Below, one piece after another: positions 23,229 through 31,037 of a DNA stretch of 37,662 nucleotides; the stretch's first letter is position 1; every line of letters begins with the position of its first letter. This DNA is from Streptomyces thermovulgaris (GTDB lineage Bacteria > Actinomycetota > Actinomycetes > Streptomycetales > Streptomycetaceae). The stretch spans positions 1-37,662 of the forward strand of contig NZ_MUME01000096.1 in the NCBI RefSeq assembly GCF_002155915.1, read 5' to 3'. The notes under the pieces were generated by a model. It worked only from the letters and a program-made list of their open reading frames with translations. It did not search any database and was not told where the DNA came from. Made by a program: the position numbers and the translations under genes.

Positions 23229-23966
23229 TTGTTCTACAGCACGTTGAAGGTGGCCCTCGGGGGACCGCTGAGGCTGGCCTTCAGGCCCTGGGTGGAGGGC
23301 CTGGAGAACGTACCGGCCGAGGGGCCCGCCATTCTGGCCAGCAACCACCTGTCCTTCTCCGACTCCTTCTTCCTGCCCGCGGTGCTCGACCGCAAGGTCA
23401 CCTTCATCGCGAAGGCCGAGTACTTCACCACGCCCGGGCTGAAGGGCCGGCTGACCGCCGCGTTCTTCAAGGGGGCCGGCCAGCTCCCGGTGGACCGCTC
23501 CGGAGCCCGCGGCGCCGGCGAGGCGGCGGTCAGAAGCGGCATGGAGGTGCTCAGGCGCGGCGAGCTGTTCGGCATCTACCCGGAGGGCACCCGCTCGCCC
23601 GACGGCCGCCTCTACCGCGGCAAGCCGGGCGGCCTGGCCCGCGTCGCCCTGGCCACCGGGGCGCCCGTCATCCCGGTCGCCATGATCGGCACGGAGAAGA
23701 TCCAGCCGCCCGGGAAGATCGTTCCCAAGCTGATGCGTCCCGGCATCCGCATCGGCAAACCCCTGGACTTCAGCCGTTACCAGGGCATGGAGCACGACCG
23801 TTTCGTGCTGCGCGCGGTGACGGACGAGGTCATGTACGAAATCATGAAGCTCTCCGGCCAGGAGTACGTCGACATCTACGCCACCGCCGCCAAGCGGCAG
23901 CTCGCGGAGGCCGCGAAGGCCGCGAAGGAGGAGGGCGGCGCGAAGACCGCGGGGGCGGCGGACTGA
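23229..23966 (+). CDS. 1-acylglycerol-3-phosphate acyltransferase-like (PlsC family)
   Basis: 245 aa from TTG 23229, chosen because family members begin MFY and AGGAAG lies 8 nt upstream; upstream in-frame residues belong to the opposite-strand hydrolase and intergenic DNA. The HX4D catalytic motif is H40-D45 (NHLSFSD) and the substrate motif is EGTRS (119-123); VIPVAMIGTEKI is the third block. It acylates lysophosphatidic acid or a related lysolipid at the inner membrane face. The C-terminus is an Ala/Lys/Glu-rich helix. Confidence 0.88.
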   Translation: MFYSTLKVALGGPLRLAFRPWVEGLENVPAEGPAILASNHLSFSDSFFLPAVLDRKVTFIAKAEYFTTPGLKGRLTAAFFKGAGQLPVDRSGARGAGEAAVRSGMEVLRRGELFGIYPEGTRSPDGRLYRGKPGGLARVALATGAPVIPVAMIGTEKIQPPGKIVPKLMRPGIRIGKPLDFSRYQGMEHDRFVLRAVTDEVMYEIMKLSGQEYVDIYATAAKRQLAEAAKAAKEEGGAKTAGAAD

Positions 23967-24040
23967 GCGGAGCGGGAAAAGCGGCGGCCGGTGCGGCCGG
24001 GAGGGCCGTGAAGGCGGCCGGGGCCGTGCCGCACCATGCC

Positions 24041-24070
24041 GGAAGGAACGGGCCGGGAAGGAACGGGCCG
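24041..24070. repeat. 15-bp tandem duplication upstream of macS
   Basis: GGAAGGAACGGGCCG occurs twice in tandem (24041-24055 and 24056-24070), followed by AGAAGGAGAAG. It lies 45 nt before the proposed macS start, in the untranslated region. Confidence 0.7.
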
Positions 24071-24114
24071 AGAAGGAGAAGCAGGCGGATCGGGGCGAAC
24101 CACCAGGGGGGGAC

Positions 24115-25389
24115 ATGCCGGAGCGCGAGCAGGCCATGAGGATGTCGGTGGAGCAGCCGCTGTGGCGCGCGCTCGCCGGATACCGCGTGCTGACCATGCT
24201 CTACGCGATCGGCCTGTTCGCCACCGCCCACGACCAGTTCCCCCGGCCCTGGGTCGCCGTCGCCTTCTTCGGCGTCCTGTTCGTGTGGACCCTGGCCACC
24301 CTCCCCAAGGTCGCGAACGCCGCGAGCTGCACCAGGCGCTTCCTGGCCGCCGACCTCACCCTCGCCCTGACCGGCATCCTCCTCACGCCCGTCGCCGACG
24401 CCCCCGAGCGGATCGCGGACGGCGGCCCGACCCTGCCGACGATCTGGACCGCCGGCTCCGTCCTCGCCTTCGCCATCAAGGGCGGCTGGCGCTGGGCCGC
24501 CCTCGCCTCCACCGCGGTCGCCGTCGCCAACCTGGTCGAGCGCGGCTCCCCGGCCCGTGACACCGTGCACGCCGTGATCCTGGTCTGGGTCGCCTCCATC
24601 GCGATCGGTTATGTCGTCGAGGTCGCCCGGGCCTCCGAGCGCACCCTCGCCCGCGCCCTGGAGATCGAGGCGGCCACCCGTGAACGGGAGCGTCTGGCCC
24701 GGGACATCCACGACGGCGTGCTGCAGGTGCTCGCCATGGTGCAGCGGCGCGGCGCGGTGATCGGCGGCGAGGCGGCGGAGCTGGGCCGGCTGGCGGGGGA
24801 GCAGGAGGCGGCGCTGCGCACCCTGGTCTCCGGCGGCCCGGTCCCCGCCCCCCGGAGGTCCGGGGACACGGGCGGGGAGACGGCCGTCCGGGACGCCGGC
24901 GACCGCGCGGGCGACCGCCGCGGCGAGGACGGCGAGGAGCACGACGGACCCGTCGACCTGCGCTCGCTGCTCGCCCCCTGCGCCGGTCCCCGGGTCAGCC
25001 TCGCCGAACCGGGAGCCCCGGTGCTGCTGCCGTACGCCGTCGCCCGTGAGGTGGCCGGGGCCGTCGGGGCCGCACTGGACAACGTCCGCAAGCACGTGGG
25101 CGAGGACGCGCGGGCCTGGATCCTGCTCGAGGACGAACCGGAGGCGGTGACCGTGACCGTGCGGGACGACGGTCCGGGCATCCCGCAGGGACGGCTCGAC
25201 CAGGCCGAGCGCGAGGGCCGGCTCGGCGTGTCCCTGTCGATCAAGGGCCGGATGCGCGACATCGGCGGCACCGCCGAGCTGATCTCGGTGCCGGGCCAGG
25301 GCACGGAGGTCGAACTCACCGTACCGAAGAGCGCGATGACGAACGCACCGGAGAAGACGAGCACCCGGGGGAAGGCGGAGAGCCGATGA
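24115..25389 (+). CDS. macS: MacS-like sensor histidine kinase (NarL-type)
   Basis: 424 aa. About four transmembrane segments occupy residues 20-165, with short external loops. The dimerisation box RERLARDIHDGVLQVLAMVQ carries phosphoacceptor H199, and a linker of variable Asp/Gly/Arg-rich sequence precedes the HATPase_c domain with N-box DNVRKHV and G-box DDGPGIPQG. Start ATG 24115 follows GGGGG; ATG 24136 is an alternative and nearer to what I remember of homologues. It overlaps the response regulator by 4 nt. In S. coelicolor the MacRS pair is reported to influence morphology and actinorhodin production; I assign it by synteny and recall. Confidence 0.82.
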   Translation: MPEREQAMRMSVEQPLWRALAGYRVLTMLYAIGLFATAHDQFPRPWVAVAFFGVLFVWTLATLPKVANAASCTRRFLAADLTLALTGILLTPVADAPERIADGGPTLPTIWTAGSVLAFAIKGGWRWAALASTAVAVANLVERGSPARDTVHAVILVWVASIAIGYVVEVARASERTLARALEIEAATRERERLARDIHDGVLQVLAMVQRRGAVIGGEAAELGRLAGEQEAALRTLVSGGPVPAPRRSGDTGGETAVRDAGDRAGDRRGEDGEEHDGPVDLRSLLAPCAGPRVSLAEPGAPVLLPYAVAREVAGAVGAALDNVRKHVGEDARAWILLEDEPEAVTVTVRDDGPGIPQGRLDQAEREGRLGVSLSIKGRMRDIGGTAELISVPGQGTEVELTVPKSAMTNAPEKTSTRGKAESR

Positions 25390-26063
25390 GCGCAGAGCAG
25401 GGCCCGATCAAGGTGATGGTGGTCGACGACCACCCGATGTGGCGCGACGCCGTCGCCCGCGACCTGACCGAGGCCGGCTTCGAGGTCGTCGCCACCGCGG
25501 GCGACGGCGAGCAGGCGGTGCGCCGCGCCCGGGCGGCGGCGCCCGACGTCCTCGTCCTCGACCTGAACCTGCCCAGGAAGCCCGGTGTCCAGGTCTGCAA
25601 GGAACTCGTCGCCGCCGACCCGTCGTTGCGCGTGCTGGTGCTGTCCGCGAGCGGCGAGCACGCCGACGTGCTGGAGGCGGTGAAGTCGGGCGCCACGGGC
25701 TATCTGGTGAAATCGGCCTCCACCCAGGAGCTGCTGGAGGCGGTGCGCCGCACGGCCTCCGGCGACCCGGTGTTCACCCCGGGCCTGGCCGGCCTGGTCC
25801 TCGGCGAGTACCGGAGGCTGGCCGCCGAGCCCGCGCCCGCGGCGGACACCGGCACACCGAAGGCACCCCGGCTCACCAACCGCGAGACCGAGGTGCTGCG
25901 CCTGGTCGCCAAGGGGCTGAGCTACAAGCAGATCGCCGAGCGCCTGGTGATCTCCCACCGCACGGTGCAGAACCATGTGCAGAACACCCTGGGCAAGCTG
26001 CAGCTGCACAACCGGGTGGAGCTGGTGCGGTACGCCATCGAACAGGGACTTGACGACGCGTAG
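25386..26063 (+). CDS. macR: MacR-like NarL/LuxR response regulator
   Basis: 225 aa. The receiver domain has acidic D14/D15 (VVDDHP), phosphoacceptor D59 (LVLDLNLP), and the conserved S/T and K (VLSAS, YLVKSAS). The LuxR-type HTH is LTNRETEVLRLVAKGLSYKQIAERLVISHRTVQNHVQNTLGKLQLHNRVELVRYAIEQG. ATG overlaps the kinase stop (ATGA), so kinase and regulator are produced together. It would bind target promoters as a phosphorylated dimer. Confidence 0.9.
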   Translation: MSAEQGPIKVMVVDDHPMWRDAVARDLTEAGFEVVATAGDGEQAVRRARAAAPDVLVLDLNLPRKPGVQVCKELVAADPSLRVLVLSASGEHADVLEAVKSGATGYLVKSASTQELLEAVRRTASGDPVFTPGLAGLVLGEYRRLAAEPAPAADTGTPKAPRLTNRETEVLRLVAKGLSYKQIAERLVISHRTVQNHVQNTLGKLQLHNRVELVRYAIEQGLDDA

Positions 26064-26218
26064 GCCGGCGCACGTGCCGACGCCCGGGCCGGCCACGGAT
26101 CCCCGGAGTAAACCCCGCATTCTCCGGCACAGTCGTCCTTCCGGGTGATTTCTCCCGTGTCGACGGATGATCAACTGCCGGGCAAATCGCCGGAATTGAC
26201 CTTCCCGCACATATCGGA

Positions 26219-26232
26219 GTGACGTGCGTCAC
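26219..26232. promoter_or_regulatory. Crp-like palindrome upstream of pfkA
   Basis: GTGACG-TG-CGTCAC, a perfect 6-bp inverted repeat. It fits the S. coelicolor Crp pattern GTG(N6)GNCAC exactly (GTG ACGTGC GTCAC). It ends 4 nt before the proposed -10. A second short repeat GTGAG-C-CTCAC follows at 26240-26250. Confidence 0.55.
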
Positions 26233-26235
26233 CAT

Positions 26236-26241
26236 TAGCGT
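26236..26241 (+). promoter_or_regulatory. Candidate -10 of pfkA
   Basis: TAGCGT, about 38 nt before ATG 26280. The Crp-like palindrome occupies the spacer region just upstream. The 216-nt gap 26064-26279 otherwise shows only A+T-richer sequence. Confidence 0.4.
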
Positions 26242-26279
26242 GAGCCTCACCACGAAACCTGCGGTGAAGGGACATTTCC

Positions 26280-27308
26280 ATGCGGGTCGGAGTACTGACC
26301 GGAGGCGGCGACTGCCCCGGACTCAACGCCGTCATCCGGGGCGTCGTCCGCAAGGGCGTGCAGGAGTACGGCTACGACTTCGTCGGCTTCCGGGACGGCT
26401 GGCGGGGGCCGCTGGAGAACGACACCGTCCGTCTCGACATCCCCGCGGTGCGCGGCATCCTGCCGCGCGGCGGCACCATCCTCGGCTCCTCGCGGACCAA
26501 CCCCTTCGTCCAGGAGGACGGCGTCCGGCGGATCAAGGACAACCTCGCCAAGCAGGAGGTCGAGGCGCTCATCGCGATCGGCGGCGAGGACACCCTCGGC
26601 GTGGCCGCACGGCTCAGCGACGAGTACGGCGTGCCCTGCGTCGGCGTGCCCAAGACCATCGACAACGACCTGTCGGCCACCGACTACACCTTCGGCTTCG
26701 ACACCGCCGTGAGCATCGCCACCGAGGCGATCGACCGGCTGCACACCACCGCCGAGTCCCATATGCGGGTCCTGGTCTGCGAGGTGATGGGCCGGCACGC
26801 CGGCTGGATCGCCCTGCACGCCGGTCTCGCCGGCGGTGCCAACGTCATCCTCATTCCCGAGCAGCGTTTCGACCTCGACCAGGTGTGCGCCTGGATCACC
26901 TCCCGCTTCAAGGCGTCCTACGCCCCGATCGTCGTCGTCGCCGAGGGGGCCATGCCCAAGGACGGCGACATGGTGCTGAAGGACTCCTCGCGGGACTCCT
27001 TCGGACACGTCCGTCTCTCCGGCATCGGCGAGTGGCTGGCCAAGGAGATCGAGAAGCGCACCGGCAAGGAGGCCCGGACCACCGTCCTCGGGCACATCCA
27101 GCGCGGCGGCACGCCCACCGCCTTCGACCGCTGGCTGGCCACCCGCTTCGGGCTGCACGCCATCGACTGCGTCCACGACGGCGACTTCGGCAAGATGGTC
27201 GCCCTGCGCGGCACCGACATCGTCCGTGTCCCGATCTCCGAGGCCACGGCGAAGCTGAAGACGGTGGACCCCAAGCTGTACGAGGAGGCCGGGGTCTTCT
27301 TCGGCTGA
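26280..27308 (+). CDS. pfkA: 6-phosphofructokinase (PFK A family, PPi-type active-site signature)
   Basis: 342 aa. Phosphorylates fructose-6-phosphate at C1. GGGDCPGLN (8-16) is the phosphate-donor loop, GGEDTLG (101-107) the donor-specificity site, PKTIDND (124-130) holds catalytic D128, and MGRHAGWIAL and PEQRFDLD follow. D104 and K125 occupy the two positions where ATP enzymes such as E. coli PfkA have Gly; Asp and Lys there are typical of pyrophosphate-dependent enzymes, yet some Streptomyces enzymes of this clade have been reported to use ATP. The donor should be considered open. GAAGGGA precedes ATG 26280. Confidence 0.93.
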   Translation: MRVGVLTGGGDCPGLNAVIRGVVRKGVQEYGYDFVGFRDGWRGPLENDTVRLDIPAVRGILPRGGTILGSSRTNPFVQEDGVRRIKDNLAKQEVEALIAIGGEDTLGVAARLSDEYGVPCVGVPKTIDNDLSATDYTFGFDTAVSIATEAIDRLHTTAESHMRVLVCEVMGRHAGWIALHAGLAGGANVILIPEQRFDLDQVCAWITSRFKASYAPIVVVAEGAMPKDGDMVLKDSSRDSFGHVRLSGIGEWLAKEIEKRTGKEARTTVLGHIQRGGTPTAFDRWLATRFGLHAIDCVHDGDFGKMVALRGTDIVRVPISEATAKLKTVDPKLYEEAGVFFG

Positions 27309-27321
27309 CACCGGGCCGGCC

Positions 27322-27342
27322 CCGGGTGCGGGCCGCACCCGG
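27322..27342. terminator. Bidirectional terminator between pfkA and anthranilate synthase
   Basis: Arms CCGGGTGCG (27322-27330) and CGCACCCGG (27334-27342), 9 bp perfect with a 3-nt loop, in the 69-nt gap between convergent genes. No T tract. Confidence 0.7.
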
Positions 27343-27377
27343 CCGGCGGTCCGCGCCACGGCGCCGGCCGGCACCGG

Positions 27378-29273
27378 TCACGGCCGGCGCAGCAGGGGCG
27401 CGGCCAGCAGCCCGGAGAGAATCTCCTGGCCGTTCAGCGTCAGCACGGACTCCGGGTGGAACTGCAGACCGGCGAACCCGGGGCCGCGCAGCGCGTGCAC
27501 CTCACCGCTGGCGCTCCGGCTCACCTCCACGCCGTGCGCGGCGAGTTCGGCATGGGCCTCGTCGTCGCAGAGCGCCACGAAGCTGTTGTAGAAGCCGACG
27601 GTCTCGGTGCGGCCGAACAGGTCGATCGTCGTCTGCGCTCCCTGGTACGGCACCTTCTTGCGCACGATCTCCAGCCCCAGCTCGGCCGCGATCAGCTCAT
27701 GCCCCAGACAGACGCCCAGCACACTGTGCCGGCGCTCCCTGATCACCTCGGCGGTCAGGGCACGCAGCAGACGCATCTTCGGGTCGGTCGGGTCGGAGGG
27801 GTCGCCGGGGCCGGGGCCGAGGACCACCGGGCCCTCGTGCGCCAGGACGGCCTCCCGCAGCCCGTCCTCGTCGTAGCGGCGGACGGTCACCGCGAGCCCC
27901 GAGGACCGCAGCACATGGGCGAGCATCGCGGTGAAGGTGTCCTCGCCGTCCACGACCAGCGCGTGCCCCTCCGGGCGGTCCGGCCGCTTCTGCATCCGCA
28001 GCCAGAACGGCGCCAGCAGGGCCCGGCGCCCGTCCAGCGCCGCCCGCACCCGCGGGTCGTCGGCGAGCCGGGGCCGCCGCGGCTCCGTGCGCGGCCGGCC
28101 GGGCCGTACGCCCAGTGCCGTCAGCATCCCCGCCGCCTTCGCATGGGTCTCCGCGACCTCGCTCTCCGGGTCCGAGCCGCGGACCAGGGTGGCGCCGACG
28201 GACAGCCGCAGCCGCCCGGAGGCGTCGATGTCGGCGGTGCGGATCAGGATGGGGGAGTCGAGGGTCGGGCCGCCGCCGGGGTCGCGGCCGAGCAGGGCGA
28301 GGGCACCGGCGTAGTAGCCGCGCCCCGTGGTCTCGTACCGCTCGACGACCCGGCAGGCGTTCTGCACGGGCGAGCCGGTGACGGTGGCGGCGAACATGGT
28401 CTCCCTGAGCACGTCCCGCACATCCAGGGACGACCGCCCGCGCAGCTCGTACTCGGTGTGCGCGAGGTGGGCCATCTCCCTCAGCCGCGGCCCCACGACG
28501 ACCCCGCCCCTGTCGCCGACGGTGCACATCATCTTGAGCTCCTCGTCGACGACCATCGACAGCTCCTCGATCTCCTTGCCGTCGGCGAGGAAGTCCAGCA
28601 GATGCCCGGGCGTCGGCCCCTCGGGGGGATACCGGTAGGTGCCGCTGATCGGGTTCATCACCACGGTTCCGCCGGACATCCGCACATGCACCTCGGGACT
28701 GGCGCCCACCAGCGTCCGCCCGCCCGTCCCCGGGCCCTGCCCGCCGGGGCCCACCCGGTCCCCGGTGTGCACGACGAAGGTCCAGTACGCGCCCCGCTCC
28801 TGCGTCAGCAGCCGCCGGAACAGGGCCAGGGCGTCGGCCCGCCCGAACCCCGGGATGCGGCCCCGGTACGTCCGCCGGATCACGAAGTTCGCGCCCTCGC
28901 CCGCGCCGATCTCCTCGCGCAGCACGCGCCGGACGATCTCCGCGTACTCCTCGTCGTCCACGTCGAAGCCCTCGTCCTCGACGCGCACCCGGTGCGCGGG
29001 AAGCCGCTCCAGCGCCTCGGCCAGCGGAAGGGCGTGTCTCTCCTCGGGGGTCAGCACCAGCAGCGGAGTGCCGTCGTCGCGCACGTCGAAGCCGCGCTCC
29101 CGGATCTGCCGGAAGGGGATCAGCGCAAGGCCCTCGTCGGGCAGCTCGGCCAGACGGTCGTGGGCGGTCACCGGGCCGAGCAGCACCTCGACCAGGTCGT
29201 GGTCGTGCCCGGGGGTGCGCCGGCGGAGCAGGGCGAAGGGGCGTGGGTCGTGCAGCAGGCGTGCCAGGTCCAT
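27378..29273 (-). CDS. trpEG: Fused anthranilate synthase (PhzE-type TrpE-TrpG)
   Basis: 631 aa: chorismate-binding synthase domain (1 to about 415) fused to a class I glutamine amidotransferase (about 430-631). The synthase half has GASPEVHVRMSGGTVVMNPISGTYRYP and VVDEELKMMCTV, the latter resembling PhzE rather than classical TrpE. The amidotransferase triad is C522 (GVCLGHE), H606 and E608 (FHPES). It makes anthranilate from chorismate and glutamine, though PhzE relatives stop at 2-amino-2-deoxyisochorismate. The Trp attenuator upstream argues for a role in tryptophan supply. ATG 29273 is the first codon of a clean homologous N-terminus. Confidence 0.88.
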   Translation of the reverse strand: MDLARLLHDPRPFALLRRRTPGHDHDLVEVLLGPVTAHDRLAELPDEGLALIPFRQIRERGFDVRDDGTPLLVLTPEERHALPLAEALERLPAHRVRVEDEGFDVDDEEYAEIVRRVLREEIGAGEGANFVIRRTYRGRIPGFGRADALALFRRLLTQERGAYWTFVVHTGDRVGPGGQGPGTGGRTLVGASPEVHVRMSGGTVVMNPISGTYRYPPEGPTPGHLLDFLADGKEIEELSMVVDEELKMMCTVGDRGGVVVGPRLREMAHLAHTEYELRGRSSLDVRDVLRETMFAATVTGSPVQNACRVVERYETTGRGYYAGALALLGRDPGGGPTLDSPILIRTADIDASGRLRLSVGATLVRGSDPESEVAETHAKAAGMLTALGVRPGRPRTEPRRPRLADDPRVRAALDGRRALLAPFWLRMQKRPDRPEGHALVVDGEDTFTAMLAHVLRSSGLAVTVRRYDEDGLREAVLAHEGPVVLGPGPGDPSDPTDPKMRLLRALTAEVIRERRHSVLGVCLGHELIAAELGLEIVRKKVPYQGAQTTIDLFGRTETVGFYNSFVALCDDEAHAELAAHGVEVSRSASGEVHALRGPGFAGLQFHPESVLTLNGQEILSGLLAAPLLRRP

Positions 29274-29379
29274 GGGGCGGTTCCTCGTGTGCCGTCGTGT
29301 CGGTTCTCCGTCGATGGCCGCCGGCCTTCGCCGGTGTGCCGCCGATGCCGGTGAGGAACGGCCCGGGCGCCCGAAACGC

Positions 29380-29406
29380 CGAAGACCGCCCCTCGGGCGG
29401 CCTTCG
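29380..29406 (-). terminator. Attenuator terminator of the trp leader
   Basis: On the reverse strand arms CGAAGGCCGCCC (29406-29395) and GGGCGGTCTTCG (29391-29380) form a 12-bp stem with one G-U pair and a 3-nt loop. It lies between the Trp-rich leader peptide and the synthase. The antiterminator alternative pairs GGCGGCC (29439-29433) with GGCCGCC (29402-29396), which removes the 5' arm. Confidence 0.85.
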
Positions 29407-29438
29407 CAGAGTGTGGGTACGCGCAGTCGGCGGGCCGC

Positions 29439-29489
29439 CTAAGGAGCGGTCCACCACCAGTTCCGGTGCAGGGATGCGCGTACGGACAT
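29439..29489 (-). CDS. trpL: trp leader peptide MSVRASLHRNWWWTAP
   Basis: 16 codons plus stop. Three consecutive TGG Trp codons sit at 29459-29451, ten codons in. Ribosome stalling there when charged tRNA-Trp is short would free the region just after the stop to pair with the terminator arm (see the terminator at 29380-29406). A similar WWW leader before a trpEG attenuator was described in S. venezuelae. The ATG has no Shine-Dalgarno and follows a TAGGGT box by 6 nt. Confidence 0.88.
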   Translation of the reverse strand: MSVRASLHRNWWWTAP

Positions 29490-29495
29490 GCCCGC

Positions 29496-29501
29496 ACCCT
29501 A
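29496..29501 (-). promoter_or_regulatory. -10 box of the trp leader, leaderless start
   Basis: TAGGGT on the reverse strand (29501-29496), 6 nt before the leader-peptide ATG. Transcription would begin at or near the ATG, so the leader peptide itself is probably translated from a leaderless mRNA. Confidence 0.5.
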
Positions 29502-29644
29502 CCGCACACGAGGTCGCCCGGACGCACCACACGGCGGTTTCCGGCGCGGGCGGGGGGTGGAAGGGAGGACGAGGACAGGCGCCGGCCGGGCGAGAACCCG
29601 CCCGCGCTCCGCCGCACGTGCCGTGCCCGACCCAGGAGTACGCC

Positions 29645-30865
29645 ATGTCCGCATCGCGCCCCCCACGAACATCACGCCCGGTCCGGCGGGCGCTCACCGC
29701 GCTCGCCGTCTGCGCACTGCTCGTGGCCGGCTCGCCGGCCGCCGCCCGTACGGCATCCGACGGGGACACCAAGACGGTGACGTACCGCGGTCACACGTTC
29801 ACCGTTCCGGCCGACTGGCAGGTCGTCGACCTCGAGAAGAACCCGACGGCCTGCGTCCGTTTCGACCGCCACGCCGTCTACCTCGGCGAGCCCGGGGAGC
29901 AGCAGGACTGCCCCGCGCGCGCCGCCGGACGCACCGAGGCCCTGTGGGTGCGGCCCGCGGCGGCCACGAAGGCCTCCGTCACCGAGGACCGCGTCTCCCG
30001 GGTCTTCCGGGCCACGGCCACCGACGAGGGGGTCGAGATCACGGCCCCGTACCACCAGGACCGCGCGACGGTCCAGCGGGTGCTGGAGAGCGCCGGGCTG
30101 CCGGTCTCCTCCGCCCGCGCCGAACAGCCGGGCGACATCCCCTCCGCCCTCGCCGTGCCCGCCGACGCGACCGCTTACCGGGGCAAGGGCTTCGACACCT
30201 GCGCCGCCCCGAGCCAGACGGCCATGGACGCCTGGAGGGCCGGCTCGCCCTACCGGGCCGTGGGCATCTACATCGGCGGCATCAACCGCGCCTGCGCCCA
30301 GGCCAGGCTGACCCCCGAGTGGGTGCGGACGCAGTACACGAACGGGTGGCGTTTCTTCCCGCTCTACGTCGGTCCGCAGCCCACCTCCGGCGCGGGCAGC
30401 TGCCAGAACGACTGCGCGGCCATCACCGACCCGGTGCCGCAGGGGAGGGCCGCCGCCGAGGACGCGGTCGCCCGGGCCGCCGCGCTCGGCCTGGGCAAGG
30501 GATCGGTGCTCTACAACAACGTGGAGCAGTACACGCGCGGCGGCACCCTCACCACCCGCGTCCTCGGCTATCTGGAGGCCTGGACCGAGCGGCTGCACGA
30601 ACTGGGCTACCGCTCCGGCGCGTACGGCAGCGTCTCCTCCCTGGTCCTCGACCTGGTCGACAACGCCGCGAAGACCACTCTCCCCGATGTGATCTTCTTT
30701 GCGCACTGGAACGGCGAGGCCACCACCGACCACCCCAGCCTGCCCGCCACGATGTGGGCGAAGCAGCAGCGCATCCACCAGTACGCGGGCGACAGGACCG
30801 AGACCTACAAAGGGGTGACCATCAACATCGACCGGGACCAACTGGACGTCGGAACCGGCGCATGA
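29645..30865 (+). CDS. Secreted DUF1906 (GH25-like) protein
   Basis: 406 aa. A signal peptide (residues 1 to about 36, ARRALTALAVCALLVAGSPAAA type) is followed by a beta-rich N-terminal domain of about 120 residues that I do not recognise. The C-terminal DUF1906 region runs from YRGKGFDTCAAPSQTAMDAWRAGSPYRAVGIYIGGINRACAQARLTPEWVRTQYTNGWRFFPLYVG to HWNGEATT...RIHQYAGDRTETYKGVTINIDRDQLD, a TIM-barrel glycoside hydrolase-like domain related to Rv2525c. It could act on the cell wall or on extracellular glycans; no activity is proven for the family. AGGAG precedes ATG 29645. Confidence 0.85.
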   Translation: MSASRPPRTSRPVRRALTALAVCALLVAGSPAAARTASDGDTKTVTYRGHTFTVPADWQVVDLEKNPTACVRFDRHAVYLGEPGEQQDCPARAAGRTEALWVRPAAATKASVTEDRVSRVFRATATDEGVEITAPYHQDRATVQRVLESAGLPVSSARAEQPGDIPSALAVPADATAYRGKGFDTCAAPSQTAMDAWRAGSPYRAVGIYIGGINRACAQARLTPEWVRTQYTNGWRFFPLYVGPQPTSGAGSCQNDCAAITDPVPQGRAAAEDAVARAAALGLGKGSVLYNNVEQYTRGGTLTTRVLGYLEAWTERLHELGYRSGAYGSVSSLVLDLVDNAAKTTLPDVIFFAHWNGEATTDHPSLPATMWAKQQRIHQYAGDRTETYKGVTINIDRDQLDVGTGA

Positions 30866-31024
30866 CCGCTGGGCGCACCCCTCGCACCGCCCCCCTTTTC
30901 CTCTTTCCGTCCCTCGCGCACCGCCCTTTCGGGCCGCTGCTTCGCGTCACCCGTCTCGTCCCATCCGCCTCACACCATCTGTCTCATTTGATGAGCAGTT
31001 GAGCAGGCCGGTCGGGCGACCCCG

Positions 31025-31030
31025 TAGGGT
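31025..31030 (+). promoter_or_regulatory. -10 box consistent with a leaderless DAHP synthase transcript
   Basis: TAGGGT, 7 nt before GTG 31038. A TTGAGC at 30999-31004 lies 20 nt upstream, a long spacer. The upstream 30866-31000 segment is pyrimidine-rich with no gene. Confidence 0.45.
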
Positions 31031-31037
31031 GGAAGAC

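Noticed and set aside
30866-31037. Second amino-acid attenuator before DAHP synthase
   Set aside because: No leader ORF rich in Trp, Tyr or Phe codons and the start appears leaderless.
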